DNA of 64,000 nucleotides from an uncultured Clostridia bacterium (lineage in GTDB: Bacteria; Bacillota; Clostridia; Oscillospirales; Oscillospiraceae): positions 1 through 64,000 of the forward strand of contig CANSSG010000012.1 of NCBI GenBank assembly GCA_947649615.1. The letters run 5' to 3'. The translations under genes and the position numbers were made by a program. Positions within the stretch are counted from its first letter, which is position 1. The number at the start of each line of letters is the position of its first letter. Shown here piece after piece: positions 25,620-34,017 of the stretch. The notes under the pieces are model-generated. The model made no database searches, was not told where the DNA came from, and saw only the letters and a list, made by a program, of their open reading frames with translations.

Positions 25620-27181
25620 CTATCCTTTGTCGAGAAGGAAATCCGCGGATCTACGGTAGCCATCAGAATGTCGCCCAGGACGAGGGACAACACGCTCAGA
25701 ACAGCGTAGAACAGCGCGACACCAACAATAACGCTGTTGTCGTACTTGTTGATCGCCTCTGTCAGCAGGTTACCGGCGCCAGGAACCACATACACGCGCT
25801 CGGTAATGATCGCGCCGACCATGGCGAAGAGGATCGTGCCGGGGATGCCGTGGACAATGGGGATAGCTGCGTTTTTCAGGATGTGCTTGGCAAAAATCTC
25901 ATTCTCCGTCAAACCGCCGGACCGGGCGAACTTTACATAGTCGGAGTTCATCTGGTCGATCATGTAGCGGCGGGTCCACTTCATCAGGTTGGCAATGGTC
26001 GGCATCGCCAGGGAGATGATGGGCATGACGTAAATCAGTTTGCTGGGGGAGTCCATATCAAAGGTCGTAGGCATCCCCATGCGGGTACCAATGGCCTTGA
26101 GCATGAAGATGTAGGCCAGAGACGGCACGGCGATGAGGAAAATAATGTAGACCGTGCCCAGCTTATCAATGAACTTATCCTTCTGCCGGGCCATGAGCAC
26201 ACCAATGGGCAGACCCAGGCAATAGGCAATCGCGGAAGAAATGATGCCCATGATGAAGGAGTAACCCAGCTTGGAGCGGCCGGCGCGGTACAGATCCACA
26301 TTGGTGTAGTCATCTGTAAAACGGTCCTTGGCCACCATGTTGCTGTCGCGGGAACCGGACATATAAGTCGCTGTGTGAAGGTTGTCGGCGCTGCTCTCTA
26401 CCAGGCCCGTGGGGAATGTGACTTGCCGCAGGACATAGGAGCCTTGGCTGCGGGTCATGGTATCAAACACGTCCACACCGCTGCTGACGCTGTAGGACAT
26501 GCCCAGGCGGATGGAAATTATATTCTGGTGAATATAAGGAAATTCTGAATCAAAATAAAGCAGATACTTATGGGTTGTGCCGTTGCCGATAATTGCCGGA
26601 GAGAATTTCCCCTCGGCTAAGGGATCGTACAAGGTGAAGGTAAGCCCACGGTCAGGGATATCCTCCTCCACATTGTGAATGCTGTCGATGGACAGCAGAC
26701 CGGTGAAATACTTCCACAGGCGGTTGGTCAAGGGCTTGGGTCTGGTGGCGAACATGGCGGCATTGCCGCCGTTGACCACCTTACGGCCTACTTTTTTGGT
26801 ATCCAGGCGCGTAACCGTATAGCCCTTCGCTTCATATTCCTCTTGGAACTGTTTGATAAAAACCGCTGTTTCGGGCTTATCCTTTTCAGCGGTGTCACCC
26901 AGTTTGGCTACGGATTCACGAGTCTCCTCGTCCAACTCTCCCCTTTTCACAAGCTCGCCGAGATACTCCTGATAGGTCACGTAGTCCTGATACCCATAAT
27001 CTTCCCATTTCTGGTTCATATAGGTCTCACGGGTATTGTTCAATACTTTGGTAAACGTCGCATCGGTGGCAAAGATCCGCTGCTTGGGCAGCAAGGAATA
27101 GATCAGTACCATGACGATGGCGACCACGATGATGATGCAAATAATGCCGTAAAACAGTCGTTTGAGCAGATATTTTGCCAT
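25616..27181 (-). CDS. Oligopeptide ABC transporter permease (OppB-like), enlarged outer loop
   Basis: A 521-aa permease, against about 300-330 aa for most OppB proteins. The extra length lies between the first helix (residues about 8-29) and the second (near residue 300), so a domain of some 250 residues should face outward. The C-terminal BPD_transp_1 core is normal, with the coupling loop YVKFARSGGLTENEIFAKHILKNA. It is the second gene of the operon, separated from the binding-protein gene by a perfect palindrome. The outer domain has no family I recognise and may contact the enlarged binding protein. Confidence 0.92.
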   Translation of the reverse strand: MAKYLLKRLFYGIICIIIVVAIVMVLIYSLLPKQRIFATDATFTKVLNNTRETYMNQKWEDYGYQDYVTYQEYLGELVKRGELDEETRESVAKLGDTAEKDKPETAVFIKQFQEEYEAKGYTVTRLDTKKVGRKVVNGGNAAMFATRPKPLTNRLWKYFTGLLSIDSIHNVEEDIPDRGLTFTLYDPLAEGKFSPAIIGNGTTHKYLLYFDSEFPYIHQNIISIRLGMSYSVSSGVDVFDTMTRSQGSYVLRQVTFPTGLVESSADNLHTATYMSGSRDSNMVAKDRFTDDYTNVDLYRAGRSKLGYSFIMGIISSAIAYCLGLPIGVLMARQKDKFIDKLGTVYIIFLIAVPSLAYIFMLKAIGTRMGMPTTFDMDSPSKLIYVMPIISLAMPTIANLMKWTRRYMIDQMNSDYVKFARSGGLTENEIFAKHILKNAAIPIVHGIPGTILFAMVGAIITERVYVVPGAGNLLTEAINKYDNSVIVGVALFYAVLSVLSLVLGDILMATVDPRISFSTKDR

Positions 27182-27210
27182 TCGTTTTCCCCACCTCTCT
27201 GATAAGTGGC

Positions 27211-27242
27211 TGCGGGAGAATGGAATATTCCATTCTCCCGCA
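27211..27242 (-). terminator. 32-nt perfect palindrome between binding-protein and OppB genes
   Basis: TGCGGGAGAATGGAAT is followed directly by its exact complement. It has no T tract, so it is more likely a 3'-end stabiliser or partial attenuator that keeps the binding-protein transcript more abundant than the permease part. Confidence 0.6.
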
Positions 27243-27287
27243 ACGCGCTATGATCGTCCGGCCTTACGGCCTACACTCGCCTATATC

Positions 27288-29525
27288 TTAGAACAGGCCG
27301 AAGTTCTTGGCCATATAGCCCGCGCCATCGGGCAGGAGGGTATCCAGGAAGGAAGCGGGATCGCCGTAGTCGGGGCCCCAACCGGACACGTCGGTGTAGT
27401 CGAAGTTCATCTCAGCACCGGTTGCGGGGTTGTAGCCAGTGTCATACCACTCTTCCTGGTTGGCACAAGCAACCAAGTTGACCTTCACAACGCCGCCGCC
27501 GACCGCGTTCCAGCACTGCTCCATGATGTGGGCGCAGTTGGTGAACACTTCGGAGTTGCCAACGTAGGTGATGTCGATCTGGATGGGGTTCTCGGGAGAG
27601 ATCTCAAGGCCCATGGCAGCCAGCTCTTCAACAGCAAGGGCCATCTCCTGATTGGCGTAGTCCAGATTGTACCAGCCGTCAAAACCAGTGGAGGAACCAG
27701 CGCCATCGTTACCGGCGGGATCCCAAACAGTGATGGGGAAGCCGTCCGCGTCAATCTGGGCCTGCATGATTTCACCGTAGTTGGTGCCGGCGGGGAAGCT
27801 CATGGACTGGCCGTTGATGTCAATGGTCAGATCCTCGGTCAGCTTCAGGAAGTCGCCGGGAGTATAGGAGTTGATGATGTTGCTGAACTTCAGTTCTTCG
27901 CCGTTACGCTGGGCATTGAACATGCCGCGGTCCAGGCCAGTCACCAGAGCCATGCGGAAATGCTGGTTGAGCAGAGCGGCATGGGTGCGCTGGTTCTCTT
28001 CGGGGGTCTGGGTGGAAACGCACTTGCTGGCATCGTTGTAGTTGGCAAAAGCCTTACGGTTGAGGTTGAAGAAGCCCATGAAGGAGGTGGCGTCGGTGTT
28101 GCTGCGGCACTGATAAGCGTCGAACACGGTCTTCTCTACGCCGTCAATGGTGACGGTATCCTTCTTAGCCTGCTCCAACTGGGAGGGCCCGAGACCAGCA
28201 GCGTTGGTCAGACTGTCAGCCGCCATGAAAGCGTTGTAGCTGCGCATGGGGTCGCTGCCATCGTCATACTGGTGGGTCAGGGTGTGGATCTCCATGTTGT
28301 CATAGTTCCAGAAGTTCTCGTTAGCCTGGAAAACCATGACGTTCTTGGAGGTGTAGTTGGTCATCAGGAAAGCGCCGTTGTAGGCAATGTGGTTGGGATC
28401 CTTGCCGTACAGATAGGTCTCAGCGGCAGGATCATAGTCCTCGCCAAACTTGCCGCCCTGGGACTCAAAGTAGCTGCGGCTCATGGGGGCAAACAGGCCA
28501 TAGTTCATCACGGTGGTGAAGTAGGGAGTGGGCTTGGTGAGGGTGTACTCCAGGGTGTACTCATCCAGGGCCTTCACGCCCACGGTGGAGAAATCGGTGG
28601 TGTCGCCGTTGATATACTCAGTAACGCCAACCACAATGCCGTCCACCAGGAACTCCAGACCGCCCATAGCGTCCAGCATGTGCTGGAAGCCGGCGACCCA
28701 GTCGTCAGCAACCACATCGGCTACCTTACGGCCCTGGGAGTCAACCCAGACCTGGCCCTCACGGATCTTGAAGGTGTACTTCAGGTGATCCGCAGACTCT
28801 TCCCAGCTCACAGCGGCGGCGGGCTGCGCCACGTTCTTGCCGTCGTACTGGAGCAGGTTGCAGACCGTCTTGGTGATGAACTCGGAGTCACCAGTCTTGG
28901 AGGTGGCCAAGATATCCCAGGTTTCGGGATCGGCGCGGTACTCGCCGATATCCATATAGGAGTCGCGCTGGGTATAGCCATTCTCAGCCATGAAAGCCTT
29001 CAGGCGCTCACGGTATTCAGCATCGGTCTCGCACTCACCATAAATCTTCTTCATCTCTGCGTAGTCTTCGCTCTTGATGGGTTCATTGCAGATGATGGTG
29101 TACTCAAAATGGTACCGATCCTGGCCCCACAGGACGGGGGAGACGGTGTAGGGGGTCACTCTGGTCAGGCCGTAGGTACCGCCGTTGGCCTGCTTGGGGA
29201 TCATAACGCCGGCTTCCAGCATCTTGGCCTCAGCAATGGCCATCAGGCCCAGGTGCTTGGCGGGATCGGCTTCTTCCTTAGCGGCCATGTAGGCCTCATA
29301 GAACTCGCCGAAAACCATGTCGTACACTTCGTTGTCATCGGTGGGAAGCTCGGTGTAGTTAACAACTTCCGTGGGTTCGTCGGGGGTATCAGGGGTATCG
29401 GGGGTATCGTCCTCAACAGGGGGGGGATCAACGGGGTCAGTTGCGGGTTCGTTCTTGTTGCCACAGGCAACCAGGCTCAGGAGCATTACCAGCGCCAGAA
29501 CCAGGCTCAGGAACTTCTTTTTCAT
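27288..29525 (-). CDS. Peptide-type ABC transporter substrate-binding lipoprotein (large)
   Basis: A 745-aa extracytoplasmic solute-binding protein of family 5 (OppA/DppA fold). The start at 29525 has TAGGAGG upstream and begins MKKKFLSLVLALVMLLSLVAC, a lipoprotein signal. A Pro/Asp/Thr linker follows. Family-5 features include the YTFKIREGQVWVDS stretch, LEYTLTKPTPYF and a C-terminal YADPASFLD-like region. At 745 aa it exceeds the usual 500-600 aa. It is the first gene of the operon, has a full-consensus promoter and a structured leader. The ligand (peptide or other) is unknown. Confidence 0.94.
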   Translation of the reverse strand: MKKKFLSLVLALVMLLSLVACGNKNEPATDPVDPPPVEDDTPDTPDTPDEPTEVVNYTELPTDDNEVYDMVFGEFYEAYMAAKEEADPAKHLGLMAIAEAKMLEAGVMIPKQANGGTYGLTRVTPYTVSPVLWGQDRYHFEYTIICNEPIKSEDYAEMKKIYGECETDAEYRERLKAFMAENGYTQRDSYMDIGEYRADPETWDILATSKTGDSEFITKTVCNLLQYDGKNVAQPAAAVSWEESADHLKYTFKIREGQVWVDSQGRKVADVVADDWVAGFQHMLDAMGGLEFLVDGIVVGVTEYINGDTTDFSTVGVKALDEYTLEYTLTKPTPYFTTVMNYGLFAPMSRSYFESQGGKFGEDYDPAAETYLYGKDPNHIAYNGAFLMTNYTSKNVMVFQANENFWNYDNMEIHTLTHQYDDGSDPMRSYNAFMAADSLTNAAGLGPSQLEQAKKDTVTIDGVEKTVFDAYQCRSNTDATSFMGFFNLNRKAFANYNDASKCVSTQTPEENQRTHAALLNQHFRMALVTGLDRGMFNAQRNGEELKFSNIINSYTPGDFLKLTEDLTIDINGQSMSFPAGTNYGEIMQAQIDADGFPITVWDPAGNDGAGSSTGFDGWYNLDYANQEMALAVEELAAMGLEISPENPIQIDITYVGNSEVFTNCAHIMEQCWNAVGGGVVKVNLVACANQEEWYDTGYNPATGAEMNFDYTDVSGWGPDYGDPASFLDTLLPDGAGYMAKNFGLF

Positions 29526-29758
29526 AATTTTCCTCCTATTTAATTTATCTTTAACCAACAGCCGGATGCAAGATTCTGGCCGCCGGTTAAATACAAATGG
29601 CAGAGGGATTGTCTTTCCCTCGGGCAATACGGGCAAGCATCCTCATGGCATCCGCAAGGCGGATGCCGCTTTAAACCAGTTTAAAGCGCGAAACCGTCCC
29701 GCCGGAAAGCGCGGCCCGTCCTTATAGATAAACCGCACGAAAGGAGAAACGTTACCCC
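29526..29758 (-). promoter_or_regulatory. Structured 5' leader of the Opp operon
   Basis: About 230 nt separate the predicted transcription start from the binding-protein ATG. They contain two adjacent hairpins, CGCTTTAAA/TTTAAAGCG (29667-29688) and GGCATCCG/CGGATGCC (29647-29667). A long-range TTTAACC/GGTTAAA pairing lies nearer the gene. I recognise no known riboswitch class. It could be an RNA stability or attenuation element. Confidence 0.45.
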
Positions 29759-29765
29759 GGAAAAT

Positions 29766-29794
29766 ATTATAGCGAAAAAACCAGAGGTTGTCAA
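29766..29794 (-). promoter_or_regulatory. Full-consensus promoter of the Opp operon
   Basis: TTGACA (29789-29794), 17 bp and TATAAT (29766-29771) on the minus strand: both hexamers and the spacing are ideal, implying high expression. Confidence 0.85.
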
Positions 29795-29900
29795 TAAGCC
29801 CTTTGCAAAATGCGTTGATTTTTCTTCCCGCCCCCCTCTCGTGTCCCTGCGGCCGTTGGAAACGGTGAAATTCTCTGCTTCCGCGCTTTTTTTGTGAAAA

Positions 29901-29929
29901 TGGCGCGGAGCTGCGCCAGCTCCGCGCCA
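29901..29929 (-). terminator. Terminator of the SLH-protein gene
   Basis: A perfect 12-bp stem (TGGCGCGGAGCT and complement) with a GCGCC loop is followed by TTTT on the minus strand, 12 nt beyond the stop. Confidence 0.85.
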
Positions 29930-29941
29930 CAGGCTGCTCTG

Positions 29942-32086
29942 TTATTCCGCAATATCGCGGTACAGATAGGTCACAATATTGGCTCTGGGGGACTGGCTGG
30001 CGGGATCGAAGGCCGCGCCGGTGTCATCCAACAGGCCGTTGGAATCGGCCCAAGCGACCGCGCTGGTATAGAACTTGCCGGGATAGGTCTTGGCCAGCGC
30101 GCTATCGCCGCTGGCGTCAGGCTCCCCGTTGGCCCGCCACAGGAAGGTCACTACATGGCCGTTGGTGCAGGTGCCGTTGGGGTTGAAGGTGTTCGCCGTC
30201 GCGCCGGTGGTAATGCCGTTTTCATAGGCCCACAAGATGGCTTTGTAATAGGGGCTTGTGGCGCTGACATCCCGGAAGGGATTGGACTTGGTAGCCGGCT
30301 CCGGCTGGCCTTTGGCCCGCCACAGGAAGGTCACTACCTGGCCCCGGGTGCAGGCCGCGCTGGGGGAGAAGGTGGTAGCGGTGGTGCCAGTGGTGATGCC
30401 GTTGTCCAGCGCCCACAGCACCGCATCATAGTAGTACGCATTGGCGGAAACGTCCGTAAAGGGATTGCGGGTAGTGTTTCCGCCGGGGGCAGCGGGCTTT
30501 TCCGGCTCAGAGGGCTTTTCAGGTTCGGAAGGTTTCTCAGGCTTAGAGGGCTTTTCAGGTTCGGAAGGCTTCTCAGGCTCAGAGGGCTTCTCAGGCTCAG
30601 AGGGCTTCTCAGGTTCAGAGGGCTTCTCAGGCTCGGAGGGCTTCTCAGGTTCAGAGGGCTTCTCAGGCTCGGAGGGCTTCTCAGGCTCAGAAGGCTTCTC
30701 AGGCTCAGAGGGCTTCTCAGGCTCAGAGGGCTTCTCAGGCTCAGAGGGCTTCTCAGGTTCAGCAGGCTGCTCAGGTTCAGAGGGCTTCTCAGGCTCAGCA
30801 GGCTGCTCAGGTTCCGCCGCGCCGCCCACGGGGTGGGCCTGCAAACCGCTGGCGCTGAGCGTATAGAAGACAGGCTCCGAGTTGTTGGTCACATACCATA
30901 CTGCCTGCCCATTATAAGCGATGGGCTGGCAGTCGGACAGGGACCCCGTGGCCTTCTGCACCGCGCTGGGGGCGCCGTCCGCCGTGTACGCCACATAATA
31001 CAGCGTGTCGTTAGCCCTGCCGCCGTCCTTGGCGTTCCACAGCATATAGCCGCCGTCCAGCCCCATCGGCGCCAGGACCGGCGTAGTATTGTCTCCGCCG
31101 TTGGTCATTTTGTACTGCTTGCTCCGGCCAGTCGCCTTGTCGGCGGCGTTCAGATACACGTCCCGGTTTCCTCTGCCGCCTACGCCGTCATAGTTATAGA
31201 CCATGATGTAGCTCTGGCTGGTCTCTTCCAGGCCGCCGGCGGACGCGCCGGTAGCGTTCTGCCCCACCGCCCCTGCAAAGGGCTGCAAGACCTGGTTGAA
31301 GCACCACTTTTCATACCTTCCGCCGGTAAACTTGCCCGTCCCGGCGTCCGTGTAGTAGCCCAGCCAGACTACGCCCCGGGGGTAGGCGTCGCCGTGGTCC
31401 ATGGCGATGATGCGGCCGCTCTGGTCCACCAGGATGAATTGGTTGAAGGAGTGGCTGACATAGCCGTAGTCCACGTTCATAACGTCATAGTAGGCGTCGG
31501 AGATGGACATATCGCTCTCTTTGACCGCCATGGTCAGATTGGACTGGTGGTTCAGGCCATCATCAGAGGTATACATTTCATGGCAGGTGCGGATGTAGAG
31601 ATACCCGCCATACTCGCTGCAACGAAGGGAGCCTGCGTCAAAGGGAACCGTGGTGTTCGCGCCCTTGAGGCTGGTCTGGCCCTGGCGCTGCCAGTCCTTG
31701 GAATATTTAACCACGCGGATCACTTCGGTGGAATCGCTCTGGCTGGGGTTGCTCTGTCCAAAAATCAGGAAGTTCGCGTCCTTCCCGGCATAGAAGCCGC
31801 CCCAGATGGACAGTTCCATGGGAATGGTCCGGCTGGAGAGGAAGCGGAAGCTGCTGTCATAGTCCTCTACCACGACGGAGCCGTTAACATACTCCACCCG
31901 GGTCAGGCCGCTGCCGTTGTCATAGAGATAAGACTTTACGGTCGCGCCATAGGTCGAGTAATCCTGCCGGTTGATATTGCTGGATGTCGCGGGACCGCCC
32001 GCCGCCATGGCGGTGGGCGCCAGGCTCAGCAGTAGCGCAAAGGCGCACAGCAGAGCCAAGAGATGCGGGTTGTGTCTTGTTTTCAT
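29942..32086 (-). CDS. Surface protein with three S-layer-homology domains and EPEKPS repeat
   Basis: A 714-aa exported protein. A signal peptide (ending near PTAMAA) precedes an N-terminal domain of about 380 aa with repeated Trp/Tyr-rich beta strands, possibly a propeller. A linker of 18 hexapeptides (EPEKPS type) joins it to three C-terminal SLH domains (NPFTDVSANAYYYDAVLWA, NPFRDVSATSPYYKAILWA, and a third ending in YLYRDIAE). SLH domains bind pyruvylated cell-wall polymers, so the propeller-like part is displayed on the surface. The second of two ATGs is chosen because GGAGG lies seven bases away. It is monocistronic. Confidence 0.93.
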   Translation of the reverse strand: MKTRHNPHLLALLCAFALLLSLAPTAMAAGGPATSSNINRQDYSTYGATVKSYLYDNGSGLTRVEYVNGSVVVEDYDSSFRFLSSRTIPMELSIWGGFYAGKDANFLIFGQSNPSQSDSTEVIRVVKYSKDWQRQGQTSLKGANTTVPFDAGSLRCSEYGGYLYIRTCHEMYTSDDGLNHQSNLTMAVKESDMSISDAYYDVMNVDYGYVSHSFNQFILVDQSGRIIAMDHGDAYPRGVVWLGYYTDAGTGKFTGGRYEKWCFNQVLQPFAGAVGQNATGASAGGLEETSQSYIMVYNYDGVGGRGNRDVYLNAADKATGRSKQYKMTNGGDNTTPVLAPMGLDGGYMLWNAKDGGRANDTLYYVAYTADGAPSAVQKATGSLSDCQPIAYNGQAVWYVTNNSEPVFYTLSASGLQAHPVGGAAEPEQPAEPEKPSEPEQPAEPEKPSEPEKPSEPEKPSEPEKPSEPEKPSEPEKPSEPEKPSEPEKPSEPEKPSEPEKPSEPEKPSEPEKPSKPEKPSEPEKPSEPEKPAAPGGNTTRNPFTDVSANAYYYDAVLWALDNGITTGTTATTFSPSAACTRGQVVTFLWRAKGQPEPATKSNPFRDVSATSPYYKAILWAYENGITTGATANTFNPNGTCTNGHVVTFLWRANGEPDASGDSALAKTYPGKFYTSAVAWADSNGLLDDTGAAFDPASQSPRANIVTYLYRDIAE
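30495..30818. repeat. 18-bp tandem repeat, 18 copies, inside the SLH-protein gene
   Basis: Eighteen consecutive 18-bp units of the form GGCTTCTCAGGCTCAGAG (plus strand) encode the EPEKPS linker. Units differ at a few wobble positions, and three encode Q/A variants. The array keeps frame and is likely to vary in copy number. Confidence 0.97.
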
Positions 32087-32239
32087 CATGTGTCCTCCTT
32101 GATTTTATTCCAAAGCGGAGCCGGAACCTCCGCATTGGTTACATAGTTTCACTAATTTATCGGCATCGGAATCCAATTCTTTAACGTTTTTTCCAAAAAA
32201 TACCGGCGCCGCGCCTGCCGCAGGGCCAGGCGATCCCCC

Positions 32240-32268
32240 TTGCAGCCGCCCGCCCGCAATGCTATAAT
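32240..32268 (+). promoter_or_regulatory. Promoter of the dipeptidase gene
   Basis: TTGCAG (32240-32245), 17 bp and TATAAT (32263-32268) on the plus strand, about 100 nt ahead of the ATG at 32377. Confidence 0.65.
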
Positions 32269-32376
32269 GACAGCGTTTTGCCCCCGAAAAAGCAATGCAA
32301 ACGGATTCACGCCTGCGGGGGCTTTTTAACCATCAGATTGGTCATGCCGCTCCGGCGCGGCGGAAAGGATGTAAGT

Positions 32377-33318
32377 ATGCCATTGTTTGATCTGCACTGC
32401 GATACCCTTACAAGAAGCCTCTACCCGCCTTACGAGGGGGCAGGGGAGACCCTTGACAACCCGCAATTCCAGTTGGCCCTCGGCAAGGTCCCGGCAGGGA
32501 CGAAATGGGTCCAATGCTTCGCCGTCTTCGTTCCCGACGAGTTCCGGGGCGGGGACGCCGCCTCCTTTTTCGACCGGTGGGCGGACAGCTTCCACCGCCA
32601 GGCGGCGGCCCACGGAAGCCGTCTCGCGGCCTGCCGGACCTTCCCGGAAATGGAGCAGGCGGTGGCCGGCGGAAAATGCGCCGCCCTGCTCACCGTGGAG
32701 GGCGGCGCGGCCCTGGCGGGGCGGCTGGAACGGGTGCAGGCCCTCTATGAGACGGGCGTACGGATGATGACGCTGACCTGGAACGGGGAAAATGAGCTGG
32801 CCTCCGGCCACGACACCCAAAAAGGCTTCACTTCCTTCGGCCGGGAAGCCGTGGCGGAAATGGAGCGGCTGGGGATGGTGGTGGACGTGTCCCACCTCAA
32901 CGACCGGGGCGTGGAAGAGCTGCTGGGCTTCGCCGGGAGGCCCTTCGCCGCGTCCCACTCCAACGCCCGCGCCGTCTGCGGCCACAGGCGGAACCTGCCC
33001 GACGCGTTCCTCCGGGAAATGGTGCGGCGGGAATGCCTGATTGGGCTGACTTACGCCCAGCCCTTCTTGTCTGAGGACGGGCGGGGGAATATGGACGACC
33101 TCTACCGCCACATCTGCCACCTCCTGGACCTGGGCGCGGAGCGGTGCATTGCCCTGGGCAGCGACTATGATGGAGCCAGCATACATCCGGCGTTGGATTC
33201 TGTGGAAAAGAGTTTGGGGATTCAGGCGTATCTGACCGCCCGCGGGATTCCGGAACATACGGCGGAGGATATTATGTTTGGCAACGCCTGGCGGTTCTTT
33301 CAGGCCTTCTCCTGGTGA
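32377..33318 (+). CDS. Membrane dipeptidase (peptidase family M19)
   Basis: A 313-aa metal-dependent dipeptidase related to renal dipeptidase. Ligands are visible in order: H-x-D in FDLHCDT (residues 5-7), the bridging Glu in LTVEGG, His in VDVSHLN, His in AASHSN and Asp in GSDYDG. It should hydrolyse dipeptides, including D-amino-acid-containing ones, in the cytoplasm, since no signal peptide is present. The start at 32377 follows AAGGATG. A longer in-frame extension has no ribosome site. It is a single gene with its own promoter and a strong hairpin after it. Confidence 0.93.
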   Translation: MPLFDLHCDTLTRSLYPPYEGAGETLDNPQFQLALGKVPAGTKWVQCFAVFVPDEFRGGDAASFFDRWADSFHRQAAAHGSRLAACRTFPEMEQAVAGGKCAALLTVEGGAALAGRLERVQALYETGVRMMTLTWNGENELASGHDTQKGFTSFGREAVAEMERLGMVVDVSHLNDRGVEELLGFAGRPFAASHSNARAVCGHRRNLPDAFLREMVRRECLIGLTYAQPFLSEDGRGNMDDLYRHICHLLDLGAERCIALGSDYDGASIHPALDSVEKSLGIQAYLTARGIPEHTAEDIMFGNAWRFFQAFSW

Positions 33319-33344
33319 AAAGGGCGCTGGCCGCAGGGCTAAAA

Positions 33345-33384
33345 GCTTGTATGCATAGGCGGCGCCCCGCCTATGCATACAAGC
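33345..33384 (+). terminator. Perfect 18-bp hairpin after the dipeptidase gene
   Basis: GCTTGTATGCATAGGCGG and its complement flank a CGCC loop, 26 nt past the stop. There is no clean T tract, so it may be a stability element rather than a terminator. Confidence 0.6.
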
Positions 33385-33435
33385 CTTGCGCTTCCTGACA
33401 GCCCGCTTTTTCTTTTTCCAAAAATTTCTCTGCCC

Positions 33436-33462
33436 GCAAACTTTCCCGCCCCCTCCTCCGTC
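33436..33462 (+). promoter_or_regulatory. Candidate ECF-type autoregulatory promoter
   Basis: GCAAAC (33436-33441) and CGTC (33459-33462) are 17 bp apart, matching the AAC/CGTC layout of Bacillus ECF promoters (SigX/SigV type). It lies about 75 nt before the sigma-factor start, which fits autoregulation. The flanking DNA is C-rich and no housekeeping promoter is as good. Confidence 0.5.
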
Positions 33463-33537
33463 TAATATACAGGCGCCGCTCTTCACGGCCGGGCGGAGCG
33501 GCGCCGCATCTTGGCACAAGCAGAAAGGAACATCGAT

Positions 33538-34017
33538 GTGACGAAGGAAGAAATTCTGATACAGTACCTTGTGGAAAACCAGGCCAGGTTTTACCGGCTG
33601 GCCTATAGCGTTTTGAAGGACCGCGACGAGGCCCTGGACGCCGTACAGACCGCCGTCTGCCACGCCCTGGAACGCCAAAGCAGCCTCCGGAACCCCGAAG
33701 CCGTCCGGTCCTGGTTTTACCGCATTTTGTTGAACGCCTGCACCGACGCCCTCCGGCAGAGGCCGCGGACGGTTCCATTCCCGGAGGGCTTTGACCTTCC
33801 TCACGAGGACCCGGAGCCTGCCGGCGGCTCCCTGGCCCGGCAGGTAGACGCCCTGCCGCCAAAAATGGGAATCATCATTAAACTGCGGTTTTACGAGGAG
33901 CTGTCCTTGAAGGAGATCAGCCAGGCCACTGGGCAGAATTTGAATACGGTAAAAAGCCGCCTATACGCCGGTTTGAAGAAATTGCGCATTGCAATGGAAG
34001 GAGCAGAGATATCATGA
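33538..34017 (+). CDS. ECF-type RNA polymerase sigma factor
   Basis: A 159-aa sigma factor with region 2 (RFYRLAYSVLKDRDEALDAV, then SWFYRILLNACTDALRQ) and region 4 (LRFYEELSLKEISQATG, NTVKSRLYAGLKKL). The GTG at 33538 is the probable start because AAAGGAA lies seven bases upstream; a TTG at 33511 lacks a site. The gene overlaps the RsiV-like anti-sigma gene by 4 nt. By analogy with SigV-RsiV it would direct a cell-envelope stress response, possibly to lysozyme. That role is inferred from the partner. Confidence 0.93.
   Translation: MTKEEILIQYLVENQARFYRLAYSVLKDRDEALDAVQTAVCHALERQSSLRNPEAVRSWFYRILLNACTDALRQRPRTVPFPEGFDLPHEDPEPAGGSLARQVDALPPKMGIIIKLRFYEELSLKEISQATGQNLNTVKSRLYAGLKKLRIAMEGAEIS

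Noticed and set aside
27162-29543. Plus-strand open frame of 793 codons
   Set aside because: It is antisense to the binding-protein gene, which has a signal peptide, ribosome site and family motifs. The frame is a by-product of GC-rich codon bias.
30495-30818. Regular 18-bp periodicity as a CRISPR-like array
   Set aside because: There are no spacers; the repeat is continuous, in frame and encodes a proline-rich linker.
29894-32035. Plus-strand open frame of 713 codons with Arg/Leu/Gly repeats
   Set aside because: It is antisense to the SLH protein; its apparent repeat is the reverse of the EPEKPS repeat.
32326-33804. Minus-strand open frame of 492 codons
   Set aside because: It runs antisense through the dipeptidase and sigma-factor genes, across a terminator-like hairpin and a promoter.
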